Shown here piece by piece: positions 11,960-25,000 of a stretch of DNA of 64,000 nt. The position numbers were made by a program, and so were the translations under genes. The stretch spans positions 1-64,000 of the forward strand of contig JADNRV010000113.1 in assembly GCA_015499995.1 (NCBI GenBank). The letters are read 5' to 3'. The stretch's first letter is position 1; each line of letters opens with the position of its first letter. Source of the stretch: Flammula alnicola. Lineage: Eukaryota > Basidiomycota > Agaricomycetes > Agaricales > Strophariaceae. Under the pieces are notes generated by a model. The model ran no database searches. It was not told the origin of the DNA and saw only the letters and a list, made by a program, of their open reading frames with translations.

Positions 11960-14900
11960 TGTCGAGAATTGAGCTTCCAACGGACCAGCAAGGAAATTCA
12001 CCGCACTAGCCAAATTACCACCAACCCTTCCGCATATTCAAACCACAGAACTCCGCTCTAACTCTCTCGCACCCAACACCCAACCACACTTACACCGTCG
12101 TCTACTTCTCGACCGGCGAAATGCTCGAAAAGGCCTAATCCTTCCGTAGAACGAATTAGTGGAGCTCCGTGCTTCTATGCCCCCACTGTCCTTCGCTGGA
12201 GCGGTGGGCTTTATACAGCTCCTGGCATGGTACGTCTTCTTCCTCTCTTCGTGTTCGTTTGTTTTTGGTCGTTAATTCGATTTTCAACCTTTTTAGACTG
12301 CTACTACTCAGCAGAACCAAAACAAGTCGCTCTCATCCTCCGATTCGGCCTTGAGGATGCCTCTGCCTCTACCGCCTTTTTCATCGTCATCACCCTGGTC
12401 AGCGACTTCAACAGCTTCAACCACGTCATCGGAACCTTAAACCTTCGAATTCAATGGCACATGCCACGTCGACACTGAAACCCTCAGCTACGGATCGCCC
12501 CTGATCACCAGAGGACAAAAATAAAGCGATCGCAGTCACGTTCGAGTCTACACCAGCGATGCGGTTTAAGATGACTACAATCGCCCATGAAGATCGCCAT
12601 CGCGCTTGATCGCTTCGTCTGCGCCGACTTAATAAAGCAGATGAGGCCGTTGAGATACAAGATGTGGAGAGGAGATAGGAGTAGCTCGAATGATGCCCAT
12701 CCTTCGCTGAGATTGAGGATTGAAGCTCTCCAGGAGAGCGTTGTGGTGTTACATGCTCTATGGCGTGTCGATATGGACAGGGCTGTTGCGACGTGCGTCC
12801 TTTCCGTGCTAATATTTTCCTCCTGACCTCTTATGAATATTTGTTTAGGATGAAATCAATCTCCCCCAAAAAGTAGCCAACGAATTCTACGCTCTTGTCT
12901 CGGAACGCCATCTACTCATCGATATGATCTCGAATACTATTGTCCTTTCCCAAGGGGCACTGTGGAAATACCTCATGATTCGTGATACTTCTTCGACATC
13001 CCACAGTCGGGACCACCAGCCTACTGTTGTTCCACGAGGAACCTCTCCGATTCTCGAATGGGCCATGCTCGACCATCTGCTGGACCTTCACTTCGGCCTT
13101 CTTGAAGTGGGCAAGGACGAACTCAAGGACCCACCTACGATGGACGGCCTCGACGATCTTGCCCAGCGCATCAGTGCCACATTCAAGCGCACTCTCCCGG
13201 CTCTCAGGATCGCAAGCAAATGGCTTCGTGCCAAATTCAAACATGTCGTCCAGGATCAAGAATTCATCGAGTTCCAGGAAAAGGAAAAAGCTAGAGGCTT
13301 GGAAGTGGAAAAGAAATCGCCAAGGAAGATTAGCGGCTACTCGACGAAGACTCTGCGCTTCTGGCAGGCATATGCGCGGTTTATACTTGCGTTGTCGCAG
13401 GCGTTCCGTGTGACCAAGTTGCCCGTGTTAAGTGCCCCTTGAAGAAGATATCGAGATGAGAGGATTCTTGCCGCGTAGGAAATTGATGGGCGAAGTCAAG
13501 AAAAAACCAGCGAATGGGGTTCCAGCAAGAGAACAAATTCCACCCGAACGTAGAGCAGTTGATGTTTCTGATTTATGGGAAATGTGAAAGCATTGGCGAA
13601 AATGGAGGTATTTCTTGTCTTTTCCACCTTTGACAAAATTGAGATTCAGGATTTTTTTGGCGCAGAACTCTTCGCTCCTGTTGATCAACAACCATATCGT
13701 ATTTCACCTTGATGTTGTTGAAGTTGTACGCCCACCTTCGCACACGGCCATGGCCACCGGCCGAAGATGCCAATGTCCAAATCGACCAGCAAGAATCACT
13801 ACCCACAATTAGGGACACCAGCCTGGGTTTGCACCCCAGAGGAAATCCTGATGATGACGATATAACGGAATTTACCAGTGGTACGGACGATGACCCCGTT
13901 CGTGATGCATTCAAGTTCTTGAATACGAGCGGGAGGATGAGATTGGTTGGGATCCAAGGTCAGTCTTACTCTTTTCTGCCATAATGTCGTGCATTAACCA
14001 CTTCTTGTTGACCAGAGTACTCAGCAAGTATCTCGCCTACTCGGTCACCGAGCCTTCACGCGACTCCTCACTCCGGTCAAGCCGATGCTCATTCCGAAGG
14101 CTCTGTCTCCCAGATCACCAACACATTATCTGCCTGCGATACCATCAACTTTTAGCCCCCTTTTGCACCTCTTGCGGCGCTCGCGACTACTGCACAAGAC
14201 CTGTTGAACGGCGTCATGGCTTTCAATCGCCCATGGCGCCGGCAGGCCTCTAACTGGGAATCTTCTCCCACATCTCGAATCGATGTCGACCGCCCCGCAG
14301 CCCAAACCTCTTTTTGGGTCTGAATTGTGCCATCGGTCAATCCATTTGGTCGGCTGTCCGTAACGAGCAACCTCTCATGTACAGCGGTCGGCGGCGGTAG
14401 CGGCGGAAACGCCCCTGGTGCCCATGTTGGCTGCATATCTACCCTGCATATCTACCAGAACTCGCCGCATCAGTTCTCGGCTGCCCTTGGTCCATTCCAG
14501 GATCTCTCACAGCAGTCTATACGGACGTCATCGTACCCCAGCTCATCGCAGAAATCGCAGCAGAACCTTGTCGTTGCGCTGTCGTCGACGCTCTTCGCAC
14601 AGCCACCGCAGACGATGCTGCCGAGTGCCAGCTTAATTCAGAGACAGCAGCATCATCGTATGCCGTCGTCGTCTGTCGCTGCCCAACTTTTCCCGAATCA
14701 TAGCCGGTTCAGCATGATCCTTTCGCGTATTATTCTCCCATTCAGCCGCCTATTCACAGACCTGAGCATAATGTCTCTTCGCGACAACAACTCAGAATAA
14801 ATCCCTTCTTGCAGCAGCCGTCACAATCACCTTTCGTGCCACCTCCTGTGGCATCGCTATTCTCTGCGCACAAATGACGCCAGCCTTCAGCCAACCGCAA

Positions 14901-15235
14901 CAATCTTATGGACAATATTTTGGATCAAAAACACTGGACTACCTACGACCCCGCAGATAACGCAATCGGCTTCAGCGCCTTTTTTCCAGCCCCAGCCTCA
15001 AGGATCGATCCAGGTCCCTTCTAGCCAAAGCTTCATGACTCCGTCTCCCAGTCAACCGTCTCTATCGACACCTGCAGCTCAATCACAATTCCTATCGCCT
15101 AGTCCAGGCCAGCAATTCTTTTGGAATAGTCCTCAACTGCAAATGCAAACGCAGCCACATGAAGCGAGCACGAGGTTGCGCATGCTTGGATGGGACAAGA
15201 CAACATTTATTTCGACGGTTACGCAAGCTTTCTGA
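11960..15235 (+). pseudogene. EST1/SMG7-like gene relic (copy A)
   Basis: The clearest part is 12924-13445, encoding ILEWAMLDHLLDLHFGLLEV and, further on, LPALRIASKWLRAKFKHVVQ, which I read as the DNA/RNA-binding domain of EST1/SMG5/SMG7 proteins. Just downstream the codons for EDIEMRGFLP lie in another frame. Later pieces encode an acidic DDDITEFTSGTDDDPVRDAF and a glutamine/serine/proline-rich tail (about 14.8-15.2 kb). Stops and frame changes separate the pieces, although some intron signals remain (for example near 12230-12297). Intact relatives act in telomere maintenance or nonsense-mediated decay; this copy is unlikely to make a full protein. Confidence 0.6.
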
Positions 15236-15295
15236 GGTGAAGAGTACATAGATTCCTGCTGCTGTTATCCGACTACTCCTTTATTAATGTGTGAA

Positions 15296-16862
15296 TGTAG
15301 ATTCATAATCGGGACCACCAGCCTACTGTTGTTCCACCAGGAACATCTATGATTATCGAATGGGCCATGCTCGATCATCTGATAGACCTTCACTTCACCC
15401 TTCTTGAAGTGGGCATGGACGAACTCAAGGATCCACCTACGATGGAGGCCTCAACGATCTCACCTAGTGCATCAGTGCCACATTCAAGCGCACTCTTCCG
15501 GGATCGCAAGCAAATGGCTTCGTGCCAACTTCAGATATGTCGTCCAGGATCAAGAATTCATCGCCTTCCAGGAAAACGAAAAAGCTGGAGGCTTCGATGT
15601 GGAAAAGAAATCGCCAAACAAGATTAGCAGCTCCTCGACGAAGACTCTGTGCTTCTGGATATGCGCGGTTTATACTTGCGTTGTCGCAGGCGTTCCGTGT
15701 GACCAGTTTGTTGGAAGATGCGAAAACTTTGGCGAAAATAGACTTATGTCTTGTCTTTTCTACCTTCCATTGACAGAATTGAGATGAAGGATCTTTTTGG
15801 CACAGAATTCCTCGCTCCTGTTGATCAACGGCCATATCGATCCCAATCGATCAGCAAGAATTACTAGCCACAATTAGGGACACCAGCCTGGGTCTGCTCC
15901 TCAGACGTAATCCTGATGATGACGGTATGACAGAATCTACCAGTGGTACGGACGATGACCCCGTTCGTGATGCATTCAAGCTTTTGAATATGTCCGAAGA
16001 CATTGTGGACGAGAACGAGCAGGATGATGAGATCGGCTGGGATCCAAGGTTAGTTTTACTCTTTTCTGCCATAGTCTTGTGCCTTAACCACTTCTTGTTG
16101 ACCAGAGCAACTATCTCGCCTGCTCTGTCAGCGAGCCTCCGCGCAACTCCTCTCACCCCGATCAAGCCGATGCTCAGTCCGAAAGCTCTATCTCTCAGAT
16201 CAGCAACGCATTATCTGCCTGCGACACCATCAACTTTTAGACCCCATGTTGCACTTCTTCCGGCGCCTGCGACTACTCAGTAGTAGAAGGCCTGTTGAAC
16301 GACGTCATGGGTTCAATGGTGCAAGCAGGCCTCTAATTGGGAATCTTCTCCGACATGTCTAGTCGATATCGACTGCCCCGCAGCCCATCTTTCTTTTTGG
16401 GTCCGTGTTGTGCCATCGCCCGAGCCAGTCCATTTGGTGGCCTTCCTGTGACGCGCAACCTCTCATGTACACCGGTCGGCGGTGGTAGCGGCGGAAACGC
16501 CCCTGGTGCCCATGTTGGCTGCATATCTACCAGAATTCACCACATCAGTTCTCGACTGCTCTTGGTCCATTCCAGGATCTCTCGCAGCAGTCTATATGGA
16601 CGTCATCGTACCCCAGCCAATCGCAGAACTCGCAGCAGAACCTTGTCGGTGCGCTGTCTTCAACGCCCTTCGCACATCCAGTGCAGACGATGCTGCCGAG
16701 TGCCAGCGTAACCCAGAGACAGCAACATCATCGTATACCGTCGTCGTCTGTCGCTGCCTAACCTTTCCCGAATCATTGCCAGGTTCAGCACGATCCTTTC
16801 GCGTATTCTTCTCCCATTCTGCCGCCTATTCACAGACCCGAGCTTAATCTCTTTTCACCATC
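15296..16862 (+). pseudogene. Third partial EST1/SMG7-like copy
   Basis: Sequence from GGGACCACCAGCCTACTG (about 15312) to about 16860 repeats the 13.0-14.8 kb part of copy A. It includes a diverged version of the RNA-binding block (MIIEWAMLDHLIDLHFTLLE at 15349), the acidic block (about 15930-16050) and the region with APGAHVGCIS (about 16500). Frames are broken. It directly follows the truncated end of copy A, so the local structure is 1.5 relics head-to-tail plus the full relic in copy B. Confidence 0.65.
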
Positions 16863-17269
16863 CTCCGGATATTTGAACTCGCCGCTTACTCTCGGCGCAC
16901 TGGGTGGCCACGGAGCACTACATGTTCTGTTGCATATCGGTCAAATGCTTATCACCTGGAGGCAGATTTCTGGAGAAAAATCGATGATCTATAGCAGGCA
17001 CGGAGGCTGCTGCATCCGCCGGCATCTGGTGCGTCCCGGGATTGAAGGAGGACACAGTTCATGTAAAATTAGCAAAGTTTAATCGAGGAGGAGGCGAGAG
17101 AGCTAGTGGATTATAGTGTGTAATAAGTGCTAGTGAATACTTACAGTACTAAGTACTAAATCGTCATTTCATTATATTTGATCACTCCAGCCTTCAGCAT
17201 TGATACGGTATACAATAAAGTGCGAAATAGTGAATGGACTGACAGATCCTAGAGCTTCGACAGCTTCGT
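16863..17269. other. Gene-free spacer at the end of the duplicated block
   Basis: Short open stretches have no family resemblance. This is probably the tail of the EST1/SMG7-like relic and the 3' flank of the converging enoyl-CoA hydratase gene. Nothing further is seen. Confidence 0.4.
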
Positions 17270-18374
17270 CTATACACTCAAAGGCGAGAATTTGGGCTTT
17301 TCTTTCTTAGCCGTTGCTCGGAGTTGCTCGGTAATGTCCTAACCACATGTATCAGAACCGAGAGAATGCAAAACATCAAAGGAATGGCACCAACATGCGT
17401 CATGAGGGCGGCTGCATTCCATGTACCTGTATACACCAAATTCTCAGGGACACTAGGATCTATCATTGAGTGAAGGGATTCAGCGCAGATTACGGACGAA
17501 TGTAGTACCTGTGATCCCGCGAATGGGTAATGAGATGCTTCGAGCCCATAACTGCTATGGGACTCTGTCCAGCAATGAACCTGGCAAGCTCAAGAGCCTC
17601 CTTCACGACCTCATCTCGGCCACCCTGGACGACCTTTGACACCAGGCCCAGCGTTTCAGCTTCAGCGGCTGAGAATGGACGCGAGGTGTACGTGAGCTCG
17701 CGCACGAGAGAGTGGTTCCCTGTGATCTTGGGCAGGAACGCCAGCGAGCCAATGCCAGGTGCGAGGCCGATGCCGACTTCCTGTGGATGATGGCAATTAA
17801 AACAGTGGTAGTCAACGTGATAAGGAAACATACTTTGATAGCGAAGCTCGTGTTGGAGGCGGCGTAACGAATATCACAAACGCCGATCAGGTCGACACCG
17901 AGTCCGATGATGTGTCCGTGCACAGCAGCGATAACGGGGAATGGTGCACGCTCGGGGGCACCGAGGGCGCTTTGGAATGAAAGGATCATCTTCCGTTTTT
18001 GGAGAGATGTGCGAGCGTTGTCCAAGACGGTTTTTGAGCCGAGAGCAGCGGCATCGCTTACTGAGAGAGTTCAGAGGTTGGAGGTGGTTCAACGAACATG
18101 AGACGTACGGTCAAGCCCAGCAGACAAAACGCTGGAAAACGTCGAGGACACAACAGCTGCCCGAACATCGTATCCATCTTCCGTTAGGGCATCGAAAAGC
18201 TTGCCATAAGCAATCCAGAACTCCGTGCAAAACGCGTTCACGGGGGCTCTGCGTACACAACATTGTCAGCTAGGATATATGGAAGAGGAAGGAAACATAC
18301 CTGACCAATCCGATGTGCAAAACGTGAGGGAAAGGCTCAGAGACTTTGAGCCATTTTGAGGAGTACTGCGACAT
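17270..18374 (-). CDS. Enoyl-CoA hydratase/isomerase family, dienoyl-CoA isomerase-like
   Basis: Six exons (18374-18301, 18248-18109, 18060-17834, 17780-17509, 17452-17395, 17338-17270) close in frame to 279 aa, a normal length for the family. The crotonase fold is evident from PVIAAVHGHIIGLGVDLIGV, CDIRYAASNTSFAIKEVGIG and LPKITGNHSLVRELTY. The block most resembles delta(3,5)-delta(2,4)-dienoyl-CoA isomerase, which helps degrade unsaturated fatty acids in mitochondria or peroxisomes. The Asp of GVDL and the Glu of KEV match two catalytic acids of rat ECH1. The position of its third, in AADVG, is Gly here (APGIG). No clear PTS1 is seen (C-terminus ...FSPLSV). It is a single, undecayed gene between the duplicated NLR blocks, and its 5' end lies under 100 bp from the start of copy B. 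Confidence 0.85.
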
Positions 18375-18609
18375 TCCTGATTATGAGAATGCCCGCGAAG
18401 GCTCTTGAAATGTACCTCCCAGTCGACGGCGTTCGCTTTCACAAGACTTTGGGCAGGCACCTGGGGTCACCATGGTCGTGCTTGGGAAAGTTACAGAAAT
18501 ATCGTGAAGAACAATCAGGTCCCGGGCCGACGAGACGACTCGGGCATCGCGGTCTGTTCAACGAACATGGAGATCAAATTTCCTTTAGAGTCCATACAGT
18601 TTGGCTTAT

Positions 18610-21560
18610 TACTGCTTCTTCTGCAATTCTTCCCTCCATCCTCATGTATTCTAGTAGTAATTTCTACATCAACGGCGCGAGAAAGCACTCAACACTACCA
18701 GGGCGAGACAGCAACTCACCATCAGCCAATCATACTCAACTCACCATCAGCCAATCATACTGTCCGTCCCCCTCGTTGATGGTCGATGTCGACTCCGCAT
18801 ATGCCCACCTCCACCCTCTGTCGACGCGAGCCCATCTCGTTCTGCAACGGATGCGCGATTGCAATTGATGGCATGCTGTAGATGAGCAAGGATGCTGTAG
18901 AAGGTTGGAAAAGGTCAGTAAACCATTCCGTTGGATGCAACGACCGACAACTCACCTCTCCACCTTTGTCACAGCCCCGCCTGATCCCAGCATTCTTCCC
19001 TCCTCTACATCCATCCTCATGTACATCAACGGCGCAGGAAAACACTCAGCGCTCCCAAAACGAGACAGCAGCGTGTTCCGTGGGCTGCACCCACCGACAA
19101 CTCCCCTCTGTGTTCGTCGTCCCAGCCAGGCCGTGACCCTTCCTTGCAGCCTCCGCGTGCTTGAGGGCTCGGCGATAATGTATACTGTCTGCATGCACGG
19201 TCGGTGTCCGTTTCAGCAAGAGATCTGCAGGCAGGATGACGATGTACCAGGCTTGTCTATGCGCATCTTCGAGATCAGCACCATGGCCATCGCCCAAAGT
19301 CAGTAGCCAAGGCTCCCAAGCGCCACCGATAATCACAGATTCGAAGGATGGCGGCAAGAACAGAGACGAAGGCCAGCTGAAGTGAACGGCTCCGAGGTAA
19401 GCACCCCGAATATGGAATACGATGGCTTGCACTGACCTTTACCAGCTAACTATTACATCTCGCAGCACTCCCTCTGCAACTTACCCATCATTCAAACGTT
19501 TTTTATGACCCATGTAGTGTGCGATTGAGGGCTCGGCACAGGAGGACGATGAAGGATGGGTGTACATACTCAGCGCCTCTCTTGGCGGCTCACGCGGAAA
19601 ACCCCTCAACAATTGCGAATTCGACAGATGGCGCCAAGTATGGGGAAGAAGAACGGGCAGGCAACGTTTATGGAGTGAGCATCCCAGACATGATACGATG
19701 GCTTTAGCACTCATCCTTTCCCATGTTTTACAGCAACGACGCTTTTCACTACTTCCTCCGCAACCCAACAGTCGTTTGAACATTGCGTATGGCAAGTGCG
19801 GCTTGCGTTTGAAGGCTCAGCGCAGTGGGCAGGGCTGCGGCGACTGGACTTGCAAACGTACGGTAGGTTCTCATTTTCCTGCTGAAAATGGGATCGAAGA
19901 TGCTTACTCACCTTGTTCCTCAAGCCTCGTTGATGATCACAGCGCTGCTGAAAACAATTCAGCGAGCATGTTTGACACATAGCATACGGCAGCATGTACC
20001 GGCGGCGTTGTTCATTTCTTCGTCATGCCAAGCGTGAATTTGCACACTGGAAGCCGGCATGAGAAGTTCGCGGAATGGATGCAGCTGATACAGGTAAGCA
20101 TGATATCAACTACGAGAACTGTACCTAACATGCTTTACTTACCTGTCTTGCTTTGCAGCATTCTCGTCCGGCCCCATTGTGCCAGCATCATCCAATAAAT
20201 ATCGGCTTTCCGCAACCGTCAAGACCAGCGCAGCAGCGGAGACACAAACGACCTCAGCATCGACATACGCTGACCCCCAGCATTGTTCCCTTCGCTTCGG
20301 CCGGGGTTTCGAGGTGTGGGTAGCGATATGGAGGAGGAGACGTACCCATCATACTCAGAACAGAACCTTGCGCGTTCGAAAGATAGAGCGGATGTGGGGG
20401 GAAAGAGCAAAGCCACCCCAGACACAGAATACGATGTTCAAGTATTCACCTTACCCTGCGTTTACCAGCTAACAACAACGACACATCGTACTACTCCATC
20501 TGCAACCAACCAGCCATTCGAACGTTGTGTATGACGAGCATTGTGTGCGATCGAGGGCTCGGTGCAGCAGGGAGATGACTGGCTGAACTTGCAGACGTCT
20601 ACGGTCTGGTAAGTTCTCGTTTTCGGTACCGGGCGAGCTTTACTTACCTCGTTCCTCAGGTCTCTCGTCCTCATCGATGACATCAGCGCTGGCGAATACG
20701 ACTCAGCAAGCTCGTTCGAGGGCGGAATACGGCGGCGCGTACCCATCGCACAGACCCAGGCAGTCGTTTGTCTGCCATTCGTAGGAAGGCGAAGTGTGTT
20801 GCTGCGGGCTCAAAGCTGGGATGCGAGGTTCGCAGGTGCTGAAGGTATGTATGAGATCCACCATGAGAAAGGCACCCAAGGTACTTGCCTGTCTTACTGT
20901 GCAGTGTTCTCGTCCTCTAGTCGCCGTCTCGTCTGCTTCGTCCGAGAATCGGTGCCACAACCCTCGATAGAAGCACATCGTGGAGGCTTACGTCGTCTGC
21001 TGTCCGCTGTTCTTCTGTAGTTCAGCCCCTTTTTCGAGGTGCGGTGATGCCTTCGCGGGGTCTGCATGCTCGTAGAATGACAGACAAATGGGCAGGGATG
21101 GAGAGACGAGGATCAAGTGGCCTTTGTCCGGTTTCTCGAGGACTGTAGGATGCGGTGGCAAGAACTTGGATTTAGAAACATTTCGATGTGAGTATCGAGC
21201 GTTGCTTACCTGCATGAGACAGCCTACTGATGGCTACACATGCTCTACTCGTAGGCATAGAACATATTAGCGCCAGATCAACTACGAAGATCGAGCGATG
21301 GAGCTTCCGGGTGTGGGCGGTTTCGTGGCCTGCTCGTGGTTTGCAGACGCTGCTGCAGTACACCGCGTCAATCGCCAGCAATGCAACGGGAGAGGAAGCG
21401 GCGACTTATGCGTCCGTGAGAGGGTGTCTTAAAGTTTTTTTACGATGAAACAAAGAGGAGAGGGTCAGTATCGAGGCGAAGGTGAGTGTTAAATGTCACT
21501 TACTTGCATGATAGCTTTGCTGCCCGTGATAAGTGCTCTAGGTATGCGATTATAAGTGAT
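18610..21560 (+). pseudogene. Degenerate multi-exon repeat gene (copy B)
   Basis: This is the counterpart of 2785-5800. Better preserved exons include 20660-20846, which encodes SLVLIDDISAGEYDSASSFE and further on LLRAQSWDARFAGAEG. It is followed after an intron-like gap by VFSSSSRRLVCFVRESVPQP (about 20905) and later by NATGEEAATYASVRGCLKVF (about 21380-21440). Exons separated by GTAAG...CAG gaps repeat a shared pattern. The protein family is not recognised. Breaks remain, so a relic is the safest call, but this copy is the better one for testing expression. Confidence 0.4.
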
Positions 21561-21643
21561 GAGTAGGCGGCAAACGATAAACGTTGAGATCTAAAATTGG
21601 AATCGGAAACGGGGGTCGAGGAGAAGGTCTTGCCGGTGAGTGG

Positions 21644-21925
21644 ATGTCACCGTGTACGGCAACGTGGTACTCACTCGAGGATCGGAATAGGAACACTGCT
21701 AAGGAACGGCATGTGTTTGGAGAAATAGACATGGTGGTATTTGGAGTGGAATCGACATTTCGGTGTCCTGGGTGTGTTCGTGAGCACATCTTTCGACCTG
21801 GGCTCGCAAGATTTCTACGTTTGCTAATATGTAAGAGACAAGACCCTGTACCTAATACGCCGAGTCCATTCTGTAGATTCGAGGAAGATACAAGCTCTTC
21901 GTTGCAGCGGAAACGGCATAAGTAA
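21644..21925 (+). CDS. Small conserved ORF downstream of NLR gene B, unknown
   Basis: This matches the ORF at 6650-6922 and begins MSPCTATWYSLEDRNRNTAK. The frame stays open despite several substitutions and a small length change near the end, where the C-terminus becomes ...SLQRKRHK. It converges with NLR gene B. Function is unknown, and it may be a shared untranslated or exon segment. Confidence 0.2.
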   Translation: MSPCTATWYSLEDRNRNTAKERHVFGEIDMVVFGVESTFRCPGCVREHIFRPGLARFLRLLICKRQDPVPNTPSPFCRFEEDTSSSLQRKRHK

Positions 21926-22085
21926 CATGCATTAGAGTAGGTACAACTATTACAGCATCGCACTGTCAATATCAGAACACGCTCGGTTATTGTGTCATCG
22001 TCATCTGTAAGATACAGAAAATATGAAGGTATGGTAGATCCTAAAAAGTTGGATGCTTACCAAATAAACTAATGCTGCGGTATTG

Positions 22086-25000
22086 TCAGGTTGGTTGGTA
22101 GCAGGATTGCCATGACCGTCCATGGGCAAAATTACTGAGGTCAAGTTCAGTGGCAATTATCCCAATCCAGCACTTGGCTCTGGGACGAAGAAGTCTAGAA
22201 AGACATGTATGTGGAACCCATAGCAATAGTCTAGCTTGTGGGCCTAGGATCCACCCATCTTGCTGAATTTGGATGTAATCTCTCCAGTCACCAGTGATGT
22301 CAGGAGCATTTTCAAAGAGGGAATGTGGTTGAGACAATGCATGACTTGGATTAGATGAAAAATGAATTCCTGGTATGATGAGTGCAGCTGACCCCATGGC
22401 GGCAGCATAAGTATGCCCTTCGAGCATTGCAGGAATAGCTTTGCTGGTCTCTGCATCCCAAATGCAGATCGTGTTGTCGTGCGAGCCTGAGATGATGCGC
22501 TTGCTGTCCGGTGAAAATGCAATGGAGCTGACTAACGATGAGTGCCCTTTGAGGGGCACAGCCACCGCTTCGCCGGTTTTTGCATCCCAGATGCGGATCG
22601 TCTTGTCGAGCGAGCCCGAGATGATGTGCTTGCCGTCTGGTGAAAATGCGACGGAGGTGACCCAGCTTGTGTGCCCTCTGAGGGGCACAGCCACTGCTTT
22701 GCCGGTCTCTGCATCCCAGATGCAGATTGTGTTGTTGTCCGAGCCCGAGATGATGTGCTGGCCATCTGGTGAGAATGCGACGGAGGTGACCCAGTTTCTG
22801 CGCCCTTTGAGGGGCACAGCCACAGCTTTGCCGGTCTCTGCATCCCAGATGCGGATCGTGTTATCGCGTGAGCCCGAGATGATGTGCTTGCCATCTGGTG
22901 AAAATGCGACAGAGCTGACCCGGTTTGCGTGCCCTTTCAGGAGCACAGCCACTGCTTTGCTGGTCTCTGCATCCCAGATGCGGATCGTCTTGTCATCTGA
23001 GCCTGAGATGATGCGCTTGCCGTCTGGTGAAAATGCGACAGAGGTGACATAGTCTGTGTGCCCTTCCAGGGGCACAGCCACTGCTTCGCCGGTCTCTGCA
23101 TCCCAGATGCGGATTGTCATGTCATCTGAGCCTGAGATGATGCGCTTGCCATCTGGTGAAAGTGCGACAGAGGTGACCCGTTTTGTGTGCCCTTCCAGGA
23201 GCACAGCCACTGCTTCGCCTGTCTCTGCATCCCAGATGCGGATTGTGTTGTCATGTGAGCCCGAGATAATGTGCTTGCCATCTGGTGAAAATGCAACGGA
23301 GCTGACTGGCGATGCATGCCCTTTGAGGGGCACAGGTACCACTTCACTGGTCTCTGCATCCCAGATGCGGATTGTGTTATCGCACGAGCCCGAGATGATG
23401 CGCTTGCCATCTGGTGAAAATGCAACAGAGGTGACTGGGCCTGTGTGCCCTTTGAGGGGCACAGCCACTGCTTCACCAGTCTCTGCATCCCAAATGCAGA
23501 TCGTCTGGTCGTGCGAGCCCGAGATGATGTGCTTGCCATCTGGTGACAATGCAACAGAGGTTACCCAGTATGTGTGCCCTTTGAGGGGCACAGCCACTGC
23601 TTCACCAGTCTCTGCCTCCCAGATGCAGATTGTGTTGTTGTCCGAGCCTGAGATGATGTGCTTGCCATCTGGTGAAAATGCAACAGAGATGACCATGTGT
23701 GTGTGCCCTTTGAGGGGTGCAGCCACTGCTTCACCGGTCTCTGCATCCCAGATGCAGATTGTGTTGTCATACGAGCCCGAGATGATGCGCTTGCCATCTG
23801 GTGAAAACGCAACAGAGGTGACTGAGCCTGTGTGCCCTTTGAGGGGCACAGCCACTGCTTTGCCAGTCTCTGCATCCCAGATGCGGATTGTCTTGTCATC
23901 TGAGCCTGAGATGATGCGCTTGCCATCTGGTGAAAGTGCGATGGAGGTGACCCAGTTTGTCTGCCCTTCCAGGAGCACAGCCACTGCTTCACCGGTCTCT
24001 GCATCCCAGATGCAAATTGTGTTGTCGCGCGAGCCCGAGATGATGCGCTTGCCGTCTGGTGAAAATGTGACGGAGGTGACTGAGTTTGTGTGCCCTTTGA
24101 GGGGCACAGCCACTGCTTCGCCGGTCTCTGCATCCCAGATGCGGATTGTGTTGTCACCCGAGCCTGAGATGATGCGCTTGCCATCTGGTGAAAATGCGAC
24201 AGAGTGGACTGTGTTTGTGTGCCCCAGTAACACACTCTGGCATGCTGGCCAGGTGGTGATACCCCCAGAAGCGACCCGTATAGCTTGAGGAAACTTTGCT
24301 GCAAACTTGCTATATATAACAGAACTTTCCGGCGCAAATGGGAGTGCAGATAGGTATAGGTGCGGTGTGCTTTGCGAGATCACGCCTCCGAACATGCGCA
24401 CAAACTTTTGAGCATCTGTCGCAAAGTCGAGGATATCTCTGCATTGATTGTGAGCCTATATATCACAAATTGTCAATATGGAATCCAAGACGATGAAATT
24501 AGATGAGAGGACGCACAGCAATCCATTTCATGATAGAAGATAATGCAGGAGCAGCAATCTGAACTGACTTTATGAGACTCAAAACTTCAATCCAGAACAG
24601 AAGTCGCTGATTGAAAAATTCTCTGACTTCATCGGCAACTTTTGAATCAAATACTGTTGCTTCAACGTGAGTAGCCCAATGTCGACAGGAATAGGAAACC
24701 GCGGGGGAGATTCCTTGTTTGATTCGTTCGGCTAAGTCAGGGACATCTGAATTGAGCAGATACGAGCTTTCCAAGCGACAGATGTTGAAACAAAGTTCTG
24801 TCTTCATAACCTGAAGCGTAGAAAACGCAAGGTCATTCCTGTGCAATGAAGTATCGATGTAGAAGTCCTTGCTCCGCGAGCGATCTGTGAGGTAGTCGTG
24901 GAAGGAGGAATGGAGAGGTCGGATAGGAACAGAGGGATCAGTGATGCCGCTCAAAAGAGATCCCAGGTGTTTCACAACAAGGCTAACGTCATTCGCGCCG

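Larger units (their letters stand above)
2644..15235. repeat. Segmental duplication, copy A
   Basis: From CCTGGGGTCACCATGG near 2647 the sequence runs parallel to 18461 onward, and the match continues in the same order and orientation to about 15.16 kb (B: about 30.02 kb). Landmarks are 5170/20905, 6650/21644, 7089/22086, 11288/26277 and 13004/27860. The offset drifts between about 14.8 and 15.8 kb because of insertions and deletions. It covers the exon-repeat relic, the small ORF, NLR gene A, the MetRS fragment and the EST1/SMG7-like relic. Copy A ends earlier than B, losing the last glutamine-rich part of the EST1/SMG7-like relic. Confidence 0.9.
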
